Assembly (NCBI GenBank): GCA_029204225.1
Contig: CM055099.1
Location: 70,505,349-70,569,348, forward strand
Source of the DNA: Diphasiastrum complanatum
Taxonomy: Eukaryota; Streptophyta; Lycopodiopsida; Lycopodiales; Lycopodiaceae
DNA length: 64,000 nt
Direction: 5' to 3'
In this document: one piece after another, positions 1-10,899 of the stretch
Layout of the letters: every line of letters starts with the position of its first letter
Numbering within the stretch: the first letter of the stretch is position 1
Notes under the pieces: model-generated
The model's input: only the letters and a program-made list of their open reading frames with translations
Database searches by the model: none
Told to the model about the DNA's origin: nothing
Made by a program: the position numbers and the translations under genes

Positions 1-905
<905 letters not shown>

Positions 906-1019
906 TCTGTTGATCTGCTTCTTCAGGTTACCCGGCGTTTCCCACAGTCCTTGATATTCAGCAGATTCGAAACATTTTACCTCATAGGTGGACACCTTAA
1001 CTTTCTATTGTTTGCAATC

Positions 1020-1150
1020 TTTCTCTGATGTTATAGAATTTTTGTCTATATTAGACCTGTTGATATTTCTCTGATATTACGGGCCTCTTCTCAATATTTT
1101 TTTGATATTATAGACTTTTGTCAATGTTTCTCTGATATTGTAGACTTTTT
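1020..1150. repeat. Imperfect tandem repeat, about 4 units of 30-46 bp
   Basis: Four degenerate copies of a unit with the core TTTCTCTGATATTATAGACT start near 1020, 1066, 1097 and 1127. The spacing varies and the copies differ by small indels. The array lies directly upstream of the FabZ exon. Confidence 0.6.
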
Positions 1151-1284
1151 GATTTAGATGACAAAATCGATGGACAAGATTTGTGGTTGTGCTCCAGCGA
1201 CTTACTCTTACTTGTTTTACGATCCCTATCTACACTGGAAAACTAAATATCATATGTTTGCTTGTTGTCTATGTGGCTATACAG

Positions 1285-1429
1285 GTTCCCTTTTTTGCTC
1301 GTTGATCGAGTGGTTGAGTATGAGCATGGTGTCACTGTAGTTGCAATAAAAAATGTGACAATAAATGATAATTTTTTTGCTGGTCATTTTCCTGATAGAC
1401 CAATCATGCCCGGTGTTCTTATTATAGAG
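1285..1429 (+). CDS. FABZ: FabZ 3-hydroxyacyl-ACP dehydratase, internal exon with both catalytic residues
   Basis: This exon encodes 48 complete residues of plant FabZ, the hotdog-fold enzyme that dehydrates (3R)-hydroxyacyl-ACP in the plastid type II fatty acid synthase. The reading begins [12 protein letters not shown], passes through [12 protein letters not shown] and ends [16 protein letters not shown]. The conserved His in GHFP and the Glu in the MPGVLIIE segment match the catalytic pair known for FabZ (His49/Glu63 in E. coli numbering). The acceptor is ACAG at 1281-1284, and the first exon base completes an Arg codon from the previous exon. The right edge is set by continuity with the exon at 14475: GAG (Glu) is followed by GCAAGT, a GC donor. 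The N-terminal part, including a transit peptide, is missing and must lie upstream of the window. The identification is secure; the exact donor is an inference from reading frame. Confidence 0.93.
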
Positions 1430-1435
1430 GCAAGT
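1430..1435 (+). other. Probable GC-type 5' splice site of the FabZ intron
   Basis: Exon sequence ending GAG is followed by GCAAGT, which fits the strong GC-AG intron donor consensus. It is the only choice near here that joins in frame to the ALAQVGG exon at 14475. The nearest GT, at 1434, would shift the frame. Confidence 0.75.
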
Positions 1436-2065
1436 TTTTTTTCCTTCTCCCTCTCCCTTTCAGCTCCACGCATTACTTGTATGCTTGATTGTTTGTGCTT
1501 CTCTATCTGTATTTCAGCTTACATAATATTCAATTTCTATATTTTGGTTATTGTTTTGTTACTAGTTTCATTGTTTACATTATGATTTCATCCGGTTTCT
1601 TTATGTAGGATTAAAGAGAGTCTACATAGTATGATAACAAATTTTATCTCCTTTGCATTCCTTCTTGCCTTTTTGAAAATGTTTCTTGATGAAAAACCCA
1701 GGGGCTCCTTGAAATCTTTGTTAGAGTTAATGTTCACATTAGTACCCCTAATGTTGTCATTAAGGATCAATTAGGATTATTGGGCCATGTTTGCATGCTA
1801 ATTCTGGGGGCCTTTACCTATATTTAGTAAAAGTCAAGTTAGACTATAGTTAGGCAAGTTCAAGATTCTAGTGCTTGATTTAGAGCATGAGTTTTCACTA
1901 GTTGATCACGGATTCCACATCATACTCATTCTATGCATAGTTCTTGACAGTGTTGTGTCGAACCGCGGTTCGAACCAGGAAAAAAAGAGAAAAAAAACTT
2001 AAATTTTCTTTTAAAGACCGTTCTAAAAAAAAAAAAAAGGTTCAAACCGTTTTTCTTGGCATTTT

Positions 2066-2067
<2 letters not shown>

Positions 2068-2122
<55 letters not shown>
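2068..2122. repeat. (AG)n microsatellite inside the FabZ intron
   Basis: A pure AG run of about 55 bp, followed by short GAATTA and ATT repeats. It is preceded by an A-rich stretch at about 1979-2038. Confidence 0.95.
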
Positions 2123-2125
<3 letters not shown>

Positions 2126-2329
2126 AGAATTAGAATTATTATTATTAACGACTTTTGCTACCCAAAGGTACGTAAGACAAAAGAAAGTACAAAGAGTGAT
2201 GAGCATTGTCCGCATACGGACTTATTTACTAGTCAAAGAAAAGAACTAGCATATCTATCTCTCTATCTCTAAAAAGAAGTATCAAAGCTTGACCTCCAGC
2301 TTGTGAGGGTACAAATCAAGAGCTTGACG

Positions 2330-4640
2330 ACCTGCTCTGCGAAGGAGACTAGCTATGAGCAAGTTGGAAATAGTGAGTGATAGTAGTAGTGGAGCGTACT
2401 GTAGACTGGTGGGAAGCACGCGAAGATCTGGTGATCCTGGATCTAGTAGAAGTATGTGACTCTCTGTGTCTTCGATCTCCGAATGGGGACTTCAAAATCC
2501 ACAACTGAAATATCCTCTCTGTCTCGCTTCTAGAAAAATTGGGTAATATGAGCTCGTAGAGTATACATCTCTCTCAATAGAACTACACATCTGGAGTTTG
2601 GATACTCGAGGAACGATCGCAACATGAGAGGGGTATCTATGTATAAACAGTGGTATCGCCCTTTGATCGCATAATATATCGGACAACGAAAGATGAAATG
2701 AAACTCATCCTCCACCTCCTGAAGAGAACAAAGCTGACATATCCTCTGAAATCTGGGAGTGTTTGTGTATCTACCCGTCTCGATAGCTAGCTGATGAGAA
2801 GAGACTCGAAGCCGTCCCATACGGTACCTCAGACCAAAAGATAATGGCTGTGTAAGATATGCTGGAAGTATAGGAGTACCCGTAGTATCCAATTGTAGTA
2901 GATGTGTGCCATAGAAATGTATCTTGACCTTATCAGGGTCAGGCTGTGACCATATAGTGCGTATGTAGCCCCGATAAATATGCTGTCTAATATAAGCATG
3001 GGTTCCGCTCGGAAGACCAAGTACAGATAAGCCCCAAGTCCGAAGAAGGGCTGAACACTGCTAAACCAAGAATGCTTAGTCCCCTGTCTAGCAATAGTGC
3101 GTGATGAAGCAAGAGTAGCAACGGCATATCTGGAAGTGTCTAACTCTGATATCCTGTGAAGAAAGGTAATGATCTGAAACATAACACCTGTAACCAGTGG
3201 AGGAGAAGCAAACTCCGCTAATATGATATCATGTGGTACCGAGGACTTAGCCCTAATTATCTTGCTGAGCATGAGAATCTGGATACGAGTAAGATCCTTC
3301 CAAGTATCACGTGATAAATCCGGGCACCAAGTCTCAGCTGAGTATAGAACAACCGGGGAGACAGTGGCAGAAAATAGCAAGCATCTGTAAGTAGGATCCT
3401 GTACATAATACGTGGAACAAAATCTCTCCATATGAACAATAGAAGTATATGCCCCTTACTAAGTCTTGTGAGGGCTGTCGGTCGAAATGTGAGTGGTGGA
3501 CCAGAGAAAAGTACTCCCAAATAAGTGTAAGAGGTCACAATCTCAATCGGCAACGCATCATAATAGAAGGTCACATCTCTCATATGCTTTCTATTGGTGT
3601 TGAACACCATAATCTTGGTCTTCTTAGCATTCAATCCCCAAAGCTGACAGAAGCGATGTAAAGTAGAAAGGTGTCTCTGTAAGCCAGCTGCAGAGGATGA
3701 GAGAAGAACCACATCATCAGCGTATAGGAGAATGGGGATAATAATATCTGCTAAGGGACAACCCTCTCCACCTTCCTCGCGAATAATCTACATGAGGTCA
3801 TCGATATATAGTGCAAAGAGAGTAGGTGATAAGGGGCAGCCTTGCTTCACTCCAATGGTAGAGTGTGTCAGCGGGGACCAACCACTACCGTCCCTGAAAC
3901 GCGCCCAAACTCGCTCATATAAGGTAATGATCGCGGCAATAGTCTCGTCTGTGAAGCCAAGTGAAGATAATCTCTGGAAAAGGAGATGTCTCGGAACTGA
4001 GTCAAAAGCTTTGCGGAAATCCACAAAGCAGCAATAAACTCTCTGTCTCTAATGTCGTGCCTCCTCAATAATGCATCTCAAAATGAAAATTTGATATGAG
4101 GTAGAGTATCCTGCGTGAATCCAGCCTGACCCGTAGCATGTAAATCCTCAGTCCCAGCAAAAGATCTAGTAACCGTCTGTAAAATGGAACCATAAGTCTT
4201 AGACAAAGTGTGACCAATCATAATAGTGCGGTAGTTTTCTACATTCGTGGGATCCACCTGCCTTGAAAATGGGATGAAGGATATTAGTACACCATGCGGT
4301 AGGAAAACCAGAGGTCACAACGGTGTTAAAAGCGTGAGCAATATAGGGCGAGATAAGGTGTGTCTACAGGTTTTAGAAAATCTACGTTTAGAGAATCATA
4401 GTCAATGGCTTTATGAAGTTTGGCATGTTTAATGGCATTTTCGACCATGTGCGGAGTAAAAAGTATACAATGGGTAGGTCGTGGTGAGAGTAAGGTAGGA
4501 GGAGAGTCTAGGGTGTAAAGTTTCGTGGCATATTCCACCCAGGATTCAATTGCTATGGGGGCCAAAGTTGAAGAGGATTTGGTGAAATGTTTCCAAAAAA
4601 AGGAGGGGGGATCTAAAGAGTCGATCAACCTTTGGCAGAG
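2330..4640 (-). mobile_element. LINE (non-LTR retrotransposon) reverse transcriptase and 3' end, decayed
   Basis: Read on the minus strand, consecutive frames make one broken LINE polymerase. A linker with HAKLHKAIDYDSLNVDFLKP lies at 4628-4326. The RT core follows at 4024-3788, with DFRKAFDSVPRHLLFQRL and GVKQGCPLSPTLFALYIDD. The thumb region at 3712-3257 contains VLLSSSAAGLQ and LNAKKTKIMVFNTNRK. A C-terminal zinc-binding (zf-RVT) segment at 2892-2530 has CQLCSLQEVEDEFHFIFRCP. Frameshifts and stops separate the pieces, so it cannot make a full protein. The 5' part (ORF1 and endonuclease) is absent, as in typical 5'-truncated LINE insertions. Related ORF1 and endonuclease pieces lie in the DRC4 intron at 46.4 and 61.6-63.1 kb; that they are the same family is inferred. 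Confidence 0.85.
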
Positions 4641-4792
4641 TGATCGCAGGTATGTTATCTTCTTTGTTCTGTTGGCTTTCTGATGACAATAGGAGTTCGA
4701 ACATACTAGTTCAAGACCTCAATTTCACCAAAGTGCAAAAGGGCAAAATCGGAGAGAAGCGGACGACTAAAACAATACCATGGAATACGTGG

Positions 4793-4993
4793 TCACCATC
4801 CACATTGCCATGTGTCGTTCTTCACAATGGAGTCATACTCCTCCTGCATGGCTTCTTGCTGTACCTTGTCCTTCACAGCTTCGTGAAAGAATTGCGGCTT
4901 GTCTGCTTTCAAAATTGTGGACATAAGAGCATGACTAACTCTCATGAGACCTAAGAGATCTTTTGGCATCTGGTTCACTACTCTCTCCTTCAA
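4793..4993 (-). pseudogene. Copia pol fragment just N-terminal to the RT domain, flipped relative to its neighbour
   Basis: The minus strand reads PQFFHEAVKDKVQQEAMQEE then YDSIVKNDTW, the conserved lead-in to Copia reverse transcriptase. In an intact element this is followed within a few residues by the GCKWVYK block. That block lies at 5037 onwards but on the opposite strand, so one of the two pieces has been inverted. Confidence 0.75.
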
Positions 4994-5029
4994 TCATGTG
5001 TCCCTCTTTGATTGTTTCCCAATAACACT

Positions 5030-5395
5030 CAGGGAAGAAACCAATAGATTGCAAGTTGGTCTATAAGTCCAAGTTCCATGCCAATGGAATAGTGGACTAT
5101 TACAAGGCAAGGTTTCCCCACGCCCAACAAGAGGGGTTATGATGAGACATTCGCACCTATTGCTAGGATGATAGCTATCAAGATCGTTTTGGCCTTAGCC
5201 TCGTATTTTGATTGGGATGTCCATCAAATGGATGTCAAGAGTGCATTTCTCAATAGGCAACTTCAGGAGGAGGTTTATCTGGAGCAACCGCAGGGGTTTG
5301 TGATAACAGGCAAGGAGCATCTGATTTGCAGGCTTAGAAAAGCCTTGTGTAGGCTCAAACAGGCGCCAAGGGCTTGGTATAGCTTAATTGATGAG
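5030..5395 (+). pseudogene. Copia reverse transcriptase fragment
   Basis: The plus strand encodes Copia RT: GKKPIDCKLVYKSKFHANG, then a short frameshifted part (YKAR, QQEG, FAPIAR). The frame at 5168-5398 contains HQMDVKSAFLNRQLQEEVYL and [11 protein letters not shown]. It stops at the junction with a Gypsy fragment near 5396. The YVDD half of the palm domain is missing, so this is a dead fragment. Confidence 0.85.
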
Positions 5396-6345
5396 TAAGC
5401 TGAACTAGCTTGTCTTGTAGAATCAATTCATCCTTTCCACCAAGTCGTTCCTTTAAACGACTGATGTGGAAAACAAGGTCAACTCTAATTTCTTGAGGAA
5501 GGTCTAGTTGATAGGCATTTTGATTGAGTTTCTTCACACTCCGGAAAGGCCCAACATTATAAGGCGATAACTTAGGACATTTTCCAATCTTTAGTACCTT
5601 AGAGTCTTTTGGGACTTTAAGATACACCCAATTCCCTTCCGCATAGACCCTAGGTTGTCGCTTTTGATTGGCGTAGAATTGGGCTCTATCCTGAGCCATT
5701 TTTACGTTATCGCGAGCAACAAGCATCATTTCTTGCACATCATGAAATAAATTCATTGCCGCTTTGCTTTAACCTTGAGGCTTTTGAGGACCACGGAGAT
5801 TGGAGCTCTAGGTTGAAAACCATACATTAGAGTGAATGGACTAAAATCCGTCGTTGAATGTTTTGCGCTGTTATACGCAAACTCAATTAGTGAAAGTTAC
5901 TTTTTCCATTCTGATTGTCTTCTGGAAACGTATGCACGAAGCATATCTTCCATAGACTGGTTCGTCCTTTCAATCTGACCATTCGATTTAGGATGATTTG
6001 TAGACCCTAGACTTAAGGTGGCCTCTAATTTCTCAAAGATTGCTTGCTAGAATTTGCCAGTGAACTTAGAATCCCGATCACTAACAATGTCATTTGACAA
6101 GCCAAACAACCTGAACAACTTTTCCACGAAAAGTTGAGTAAGTTTTGAAGCTTTGACAAATTGCACGGTTGGAATGAATTTTGCCATTTTGGTTAGTCTA
6201 TCAACTATAACCCAAATAACATCATTTTGGTGTTCGAGGTAGCCCAGCCACAAACTCCATGGAAATACTTTCCCATTTCCTTTCGGGAATTGCCAAAGGA
6301 AATAACAAACCAGCTGCCTTAAGCCTTGCAACTTTATTTACTAGT
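5396..6345 (-). mobile_element. Gypsy-type integrase and post-integrase fragment
   Basis: The minus strand at 6331-6047 reads as the integrase catalytic core: VIWVIVDRLTKMAKFIP, then LFRLFGLSNDIVSDRDSKF with the second catalytic Asp. At 5756-5397 follows the post-integrase region: AQDRAQFYANQKRQ, WVYLKVPKDSK, KLSPYNVGPF and DLVFHISRLKERLGG. The part between 5757 and 6046 is out of frame but still resembles the C-terminal half of the core. The element is cut at 5396 by Copia sequence. A decayed Ty3/Gypsy piece. Confidence 0.8.
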
Positions 6346-6949
6346 CAGATCAAGTTGACTCTTGTACTCTTGGAGAGTTGTTGGCAAGGAGAGAGGCATG
6401 ATCCAAAAACTTTCTAATTCTAGCTGAGTTTTGGGAAGATTTTCTAGAGGAGATTACACAAAAGTAGTTCTATAGAGGCTTTTGGTTTCTAAATTTTGAT
6501 CCCGTGGGGTCTAGTGCTTGTGCTATCAAGGCCATACCAAGTGGCAAGGTCAAAAGCAGGAGCTAAAGGGTTGCCTTGAAGTGGCTACTTAACCTAATTT
6601 GAGGTGAAACCCTTGTTGCTGGAAGTTGTTTCTTTTCTAATTCCTTTCTCTATTTGAGCAAAGATTTTAGCATGGCTATTCTTGGAGGGAGTCTATTGGG
6701 TGGATCAATGTTGGGTATCAACCTTGGTTCGCCTGTCAAGCTTGTTGGTATCGTTCCCAAGGGAGTACTGCTTCCCTTGAGGAGTTAGTTTGCACACACA
6801 ACATGATCTAACTAATCGCTCCTAGATTTGCCACACCTTAATCACAAGCAAAAGAGTAAGAAAGAATACAATGAATGGAGACGCTTACATCCTACCCTCT
6901 TTGATCTCTTGGAAATCATAAACAATCAATCAATCCGAATGAAATAACA
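6346..6949. other. Unrecognised stretch between Gypsy fragments
   Basis: No coding motif was found. By position it is probably leader or flanking DNA of the LTR-like segment that follows, but this cannot be shown by reading. Confidence 0.3.
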
Positions 6950-7655
6950 AATACAAAACAAGATCAACACAAAAACGTGAGAGAGATAGAGAGAGAAGGA
7001 AGCAAGGATGTCTGTTGTGCAATTCGGCAAAATCTCCTCCTCATGTTGAACATCGAAGATAGGTTGAAGAGGTGCCTTTTTATTCTTGGGAGACCCTACC
7101 CCTGATCTCTAATTGGCTACTTAAAATGGCAAGGATTCTAATCCAAGCCGTTTAACATAACACAAACTAAATCTAATGGTGCGTTTTTATTCTTGGGAAA
7201 GACCCTACCCCTGATCTCTAATTGGCTACTTAAAATGGCAAGGATTCTAATCCAAGCCATTTAACATAACACAAACTAAATCTAATGGTGCTAAGAAAGC
7301 ACAAGGGAAACTCACATATTCATGTGAGTTTTAAATTTGGGCCCTTTTAGCTTTTTATTGGCAACTTGACTTAGGGCCTCTAATTTCATTTCAGAGTTTT
7401 AAGCCCCTAGTTGCTTATTCTTAGATATATTGGTGTGTCATTGGGTTGGGCTTATACACGCACGAAGCCAGTGCCCTCGCACTTATTACTCTAACTGTAC
7501 AGTGTACTTTGGCAAGACCCACTTGGTAAGCTTAGCCTTACAGTACTTTTAGTGGTGAGACCTACTAAGTGTCCAATAGTGTATTCCCCACCGAAATAGG
7601 TGACGGTCCCACTGCACCTGCTTGTGTTTATTGTGGTAGAGTGATGGGTTGCATC
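6950..7655 (-). mobile_element. LTR of a Gypsy-family element, minus orientation
   Basis: Read on the minus strand, this segment matches the LTR-like modules at 22465-23215 and 26566-27310 over most of its length. Shared blocks include ACAGTTAGAGTAATAAGTG, TATAAGCCCAACCCAATG, GAATCCTTGCCATTTTA and a degenerate CT tract near the end. A Gypsy polymerase C-terminal tail lies just upstream in element orientation (7938-7735), so this is best read as a 3' LTR. It carries an internal 107-bp tandem duplication. Exact ends are uncertain by tens of bases. Confidence 0.7.
7071..7286. repeat. 107-bp tandem duplication inside the LTR
   Basis: Two adjacent copies, 7071-7177 and 7178-7286, differ at only a few positions (for example GCCGTTT versus GCCATTT, and two inserted bases). 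This is a recent local duplication within an older LTR. Confidence 0.9.
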
Positions 7656-7734
7656 AGGAAAAGCATGGATAAATGTCGCTTACATAAAACTTGAGGCTTT
7701 ATTCGATGATAAACCTATCTTGAACTCTTCAAGA

Positions 7735-7938
7735 AGTGTTTGGAAAGGCTGGTGGCGACCAATACTTGCGTAACCAGCTACTGTTGATGGGTGTAGCAAA
7801 CGATGTCCCATCCATTGTCTCCAAGGTCACTACCCCTTGCAATAGAATGTTGGTGATGCGCTAAGGGCCTTCATCAGTGAACTTGAGTTTGCCTCTGATC
7901 ACATTTGTCTTGTACATGAGGACCAAATCTCTTTTCAC
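7735..7938 (-). pseudogene. Gypsy polyprotein C-terminal tail
   Basis: The minus strand reads VLMYKTNVIRGKLKFTDEGP, then a stop, then ITNILLQGVVTLETMDG and ATPINSSWLRKYW. The same tail is recognisable at 27700-27840 and at 29620-29790 on the plus strand, so the three copies belong to one Gypsy lineage. It ends about 80 bp before the LTR at 7655, as expected for the 3' end of pol. Confidence 0.75.
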
Positions 7939-9060
7939 TTGGTTGTAGCCGCTAAAGCCATCCAAAAACTTGTAGGCTTCCGCTCCAGCTACTCGATCCA
8001 GGACGCTAAGATGTCATCAAGAGAGGCGAAGGTAATTAAGAGTGTGTTGCATGTACCAGGGTTGGCCAAGAACTTGCTATCTGTTGGCGCCATTACCAAA
8101 CAAAAAAAACTGGTGGACTTTGATGAGTCTACCTGTTTGAACTTTGGTAAAAGACAACGATCAAAGCTTCAAGGTGGCAGCCAAGAGAATGCAAGAAGGG
8201 GGTCTTTACAAGCTTTACATAGCCATTCCTAGTCAAGAGGCCCTGTCAGCAAACGATTCTAGTTAGGACAAGCTTTGGCACAAAAAGGTATGACCATTTG
8301 AGCTATCAAAGTTTACAAGTTTTGAACAAGCACAATATGGTAGCAGATCTTCCTAGTATTAAGTCTTCTTCAAATACATGTGAGCCTTGTGCACTAGGGA
8401 AGCAACAAAGGCAAAGGTTTCCGAAGGGAAAAGCTACCAGGGCCAAGGTCTTTCTTGAGCTTGTGCATTCAAATTTGTGTGGTCCCATGCAGACTAGACT
8501 AGATCAGTAGAGGGGCATACTATTTCGTAACCTTCATAGATGACTTCTCACAGAAGGTGTGGGCCTATTTTCTTAGACAAAAATTTGAAATGTTCAAATA
8601 CTCTAAACGTGGATAATCACACAGGAAAGAAGCTAAAGACTCTCAGGTCAGATGCAGGCGGTGAGTATACTTCTGATGAGTTCAAAGACCGTTGCAAGGC
8701 ATGTGGGATAAAGAGATTTTGCCGCTCTACATACATCGCAACAGAACGACGTGGGTGAGCGTAAAAACAAGTCCATAGTTGAGTGTGCACAGAGCATGCT
8801 CAAAGAAAAGGGTTGTCGAATGCCTTATGGGAAAAAGCAATAGCAACTGTTGCTTTCTATTGAATAGAAGCCCAACCAAAGCGGTTAAAGGAATCAAGCC
8901 TGAAGAAGCGTATAGCGACAACAAGATGCCCAAGTTGGGCAGCTTTCGAGTATTTGAGTGCACAACACACACAAACATACACAAGGACCTGCAAAAAATC
9001 CGTGAAGAGTATCTTCCTTGGGTATAGCAAAGGTCAAAAAGCCTATGTGTTGTATTTGTT
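7939..9060 (+). mobile_element. Copia GAG-pre-integrase and integrase fragment, decayed
   Basis: Plus-strand frames give the Copia order. KVIKSVLHVPGLAKNLLSVG (8028 onward) comes first, then LWHK (about 8275), then HLSYQSLQVLNKHNMVADLP. The CEPCALGKQQRQRFPKGKAT zinc-associated block precedes VFLELVHSNLCGPM (to about 8490). The core follows as LKTLRSDAGGEYTSDEFKD (8632 onward), NDVGERKNKSIVECAQSML, FYLNRSPTKAVKGIKPEEAY and LGSFRVFECTTH. Several frameshifts and stops make it non-functional. Protease and RT are not adjacent. Confidence 0.85.
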
Positions 9061-9099
9061 GAACTTATAAACCCAGTCAAATGAATAGTACATGCCACA

Positions 9100-9560
9100 T
9101 GGTCAGTAATTGGGTCCAAATTTTTAAGGCCCAAATACTTAGGCAAATTATTTTAGTCCCAAACTCGTGGTGAAGGCCTTCTTGCATGATGATGGCTATG
9201 ACTCCACTTGAGTTTGGTAGACCCCCATGCACATGTGCATGAAGGAGTACTAGTTAGATTTCCACCTATTAATATTAGATGTGGCATGCATGTGACATGC
9301 AAGTGGCATGCAAATGGATGCATAGGAATTGGACACTTGGCATTTGCATGCCAACCATTGTACATTCACAAAGTCTATAAAATAGAGGAAATCACTCTAC
9401 CTCCACGAGATGGTGAGAGAGGGATTTGGAATTTTCTTCCATCTTCATTGTGCCTTGTGTTTTCTTGCTCCATTCTTCATTTTCCTTGTGTAGGAACTCG
9501 CTGCAGGGACAGATCTGATTTCTGGTGGATCTCCATGATCACTCATCCAATTCTGGTGGA
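9100..9560 (+). mobile_element. Possible LTR or solo-LTR remnant with TATA box
   Basis: This segment lies directly after Copia integrase sequence. It has a TATA-like CTATAAAATAGAGG near 9375, a CT-rich leader, and several CATGCA/GCATGC words around 9225-9350. No matching second copy, TG...CA ends or target-site duplication was identified, so the call is tentative. Confidence 0.3.
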
Positions 9561-10075
9561 ATCAAGAGCAAATTACTTATAGGAGGAGGGCGCAAGTCAT
9601 ACTACTTCTACTATCATTGGTTGCATGTTTGGAGCCAGAACAGCCCACTAATCATTGCTGATTGGGCGCTGCCTCAGATCTGTAAATTCCATTTTTCTCC
9701 ATGAATACTTCTTAGAAATTGATGAAATCATTTGTTTTCTATTAGAAGGGTGCCATCACTAATTGTGATTGGAGGCCAATTAGAGGATGATTAGGATCTG
9801 ATTTTCCGGATCTGGTCCTGCTATGCTAATTGGATTGGTCAGCAAGTAAATTCATTTTCAATTTGATTCATTAGTTTAGCATTGAGTAGAGTTTGCAAAG
9901 ACTTGAACTAGGATCAGAATTTGGGATCCATTACTTGCTGTTTTTTTCATTTCCACTTGCATGTCAAGATTTCATATTGCATGTTTCATTCCTAGTTGTG
10001 TTAGGCTCAAGTAGTCCTTGAAATCAACATTACTAGGGTCCTAGGTTTATTGTTTTATGCTATTCTTAGCATCAT
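9561..10075. other. Unrecognised intron sequence
   Basis: No coding, RNA or repeat signature was recognised. Confidence 0.3.
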
Positions 10076-10089
10076 CATTCTACAATAGT

Positions 10090-10167
10090 TGGTTGGCTCA
10101 GTTGGTTGGCTTGGCATCCAAAGTTTCTTTGGTCCCAGGTTCGAGCCTCCCCTTGGAAACCAAGAAG
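10090..10167 (+). mobile_element. 78-bp tRNA-derived retroposon flanked by 14-bp direct repeats
   Basis: The 78-bp segment contains pol III promoter-like elements: an A box (TGGCTCAGTTGG, about 10094-10105) and a B box (GGTTCGAGCC, about 10138-10147). It is bounded on both sides by the identical 14-mer CATTCTACAATAGT, at 10076-10089 and 10168-10181. The direct repeats look like a target-site duplication, so the unit is a retroposed tRNA or a minimal SINE consisting only of a tRNA head. It lacks a clear A tail. Confidence 0.7.
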
Positions 10168-10211
10168 CATTCTACAATAGTAGGAGCATCATGTGAAAAG
10201 TTTACACTTGG

Positions 10212-10288
10212 TTGTGTGGTCGGGCTAGGGATGGAACCTAGGACCTCCCCCGTTCCGGTGGGGTGCTCTACCACTGAGCTACTCGTCC
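10212..10288 (-). mobile_element. tRNA-derived SINE head, minus strand
   Basis: Read on the minus strand from 10288, the sequence starts GGACGAGTAGCTCAGTGGTA and continues to an AGGTTCCATCCC B box. TAGCTCAGTGGTAGAGC matches a tRNA D-arm/A box. The anticodon arm and acceptor stem do not fold into a convincing intact tRNA by eye, so a SINE or tRNA pseudogene is the better reading. It sits next to the plus-strand tRNA-like insertion. Confidence 0.6.
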
Positions 10289-10424
10289 ATTTGTGTTACA
10301 CCGATCAAAAGCCCCTCCTACAAGATTGAGGTGCTCGTGGAAGATGAGAATCTTCTCAAGAATCTAAGCACTGAAGTTTTCGTCACTCTCAGATTTATAG
10401 GCTAGACAACCTGCTCTAATACCA

Positions 10425-10557
10425 TGTTGAATTGTAAGACCTAGTTTTGGAGTATCTTAATTGCCGAAGTTGGGGCTTAGTCCATACTCGCTCTAGGATT
10501 TGGAAAGGGTTGCCCATCCGACTATTTTGTGACATTATTGGTGCGTGCAATTCAACA
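10425..10557 (-). mobile_element. Short LTR-like segment with terminal inverted repeat and adjacent PBS-like site
   Basis: The 133-bp segment starts TGTTGAATTG and ends CAATTCAACA, a perfect 10-bp terminal inverted repeat with TG...CA ends. Immediately to its left (10411-10424) the minus strand reads TGGTATTAGAGCAG, like the initiator-Met tRNA primer-binding site of Copia elements. That makes this a 5' LTR on the minus strand. A partial relative of its centre occurs at about 13860-13945. LTRs this short suggest a TRIM-like element. Confidence 0.45.
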
Positions 10558-10899
10558 TTACAACATCCTCCTCGTTTTGAGAAAGCTAGCCTTCTGATCA
10601 GGGCGAAACTTTATGAAACTACCTAGTGCGAGTTCCATTTGCCAGCCATATCGATAGAAAGTACATTGATTTAAGTTGCTTGGGCTTTATTCATCGGCCT
10701 TACAAACAAAAAACATCAAACGTTTATTGTATCACAGGGAAAGTGTAGATAAAGTTCACTTATATAAAACCCATATGAGCAATACAAACTTTGAGACATT
10801 ATTGAGCACGAGCTTAACTAACAAAGAAAAAAGATACCTAGAAATCTCTTGAACTCTAGACCGGTTGTGAGTGTGTGTCTGAGGGTGAAGCTTGTCAAG

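Noticed and set aside
1158-1340. 60-codon open frame upstream of and overlapping the FabZ exon in another frame
   Set aside because: It has no FabZ-like N-terminal content and overlaps the real exon out of frame. The missing FabZ 5' exons are more likely upstream of the window.
10212-10288. Functional tRNA gene
   Set aside because: The A and B boxes are good but the acceptor stem and anticodon arm do not pair convincingly by eye; a SINE or tRNA pseudogene is preferred.
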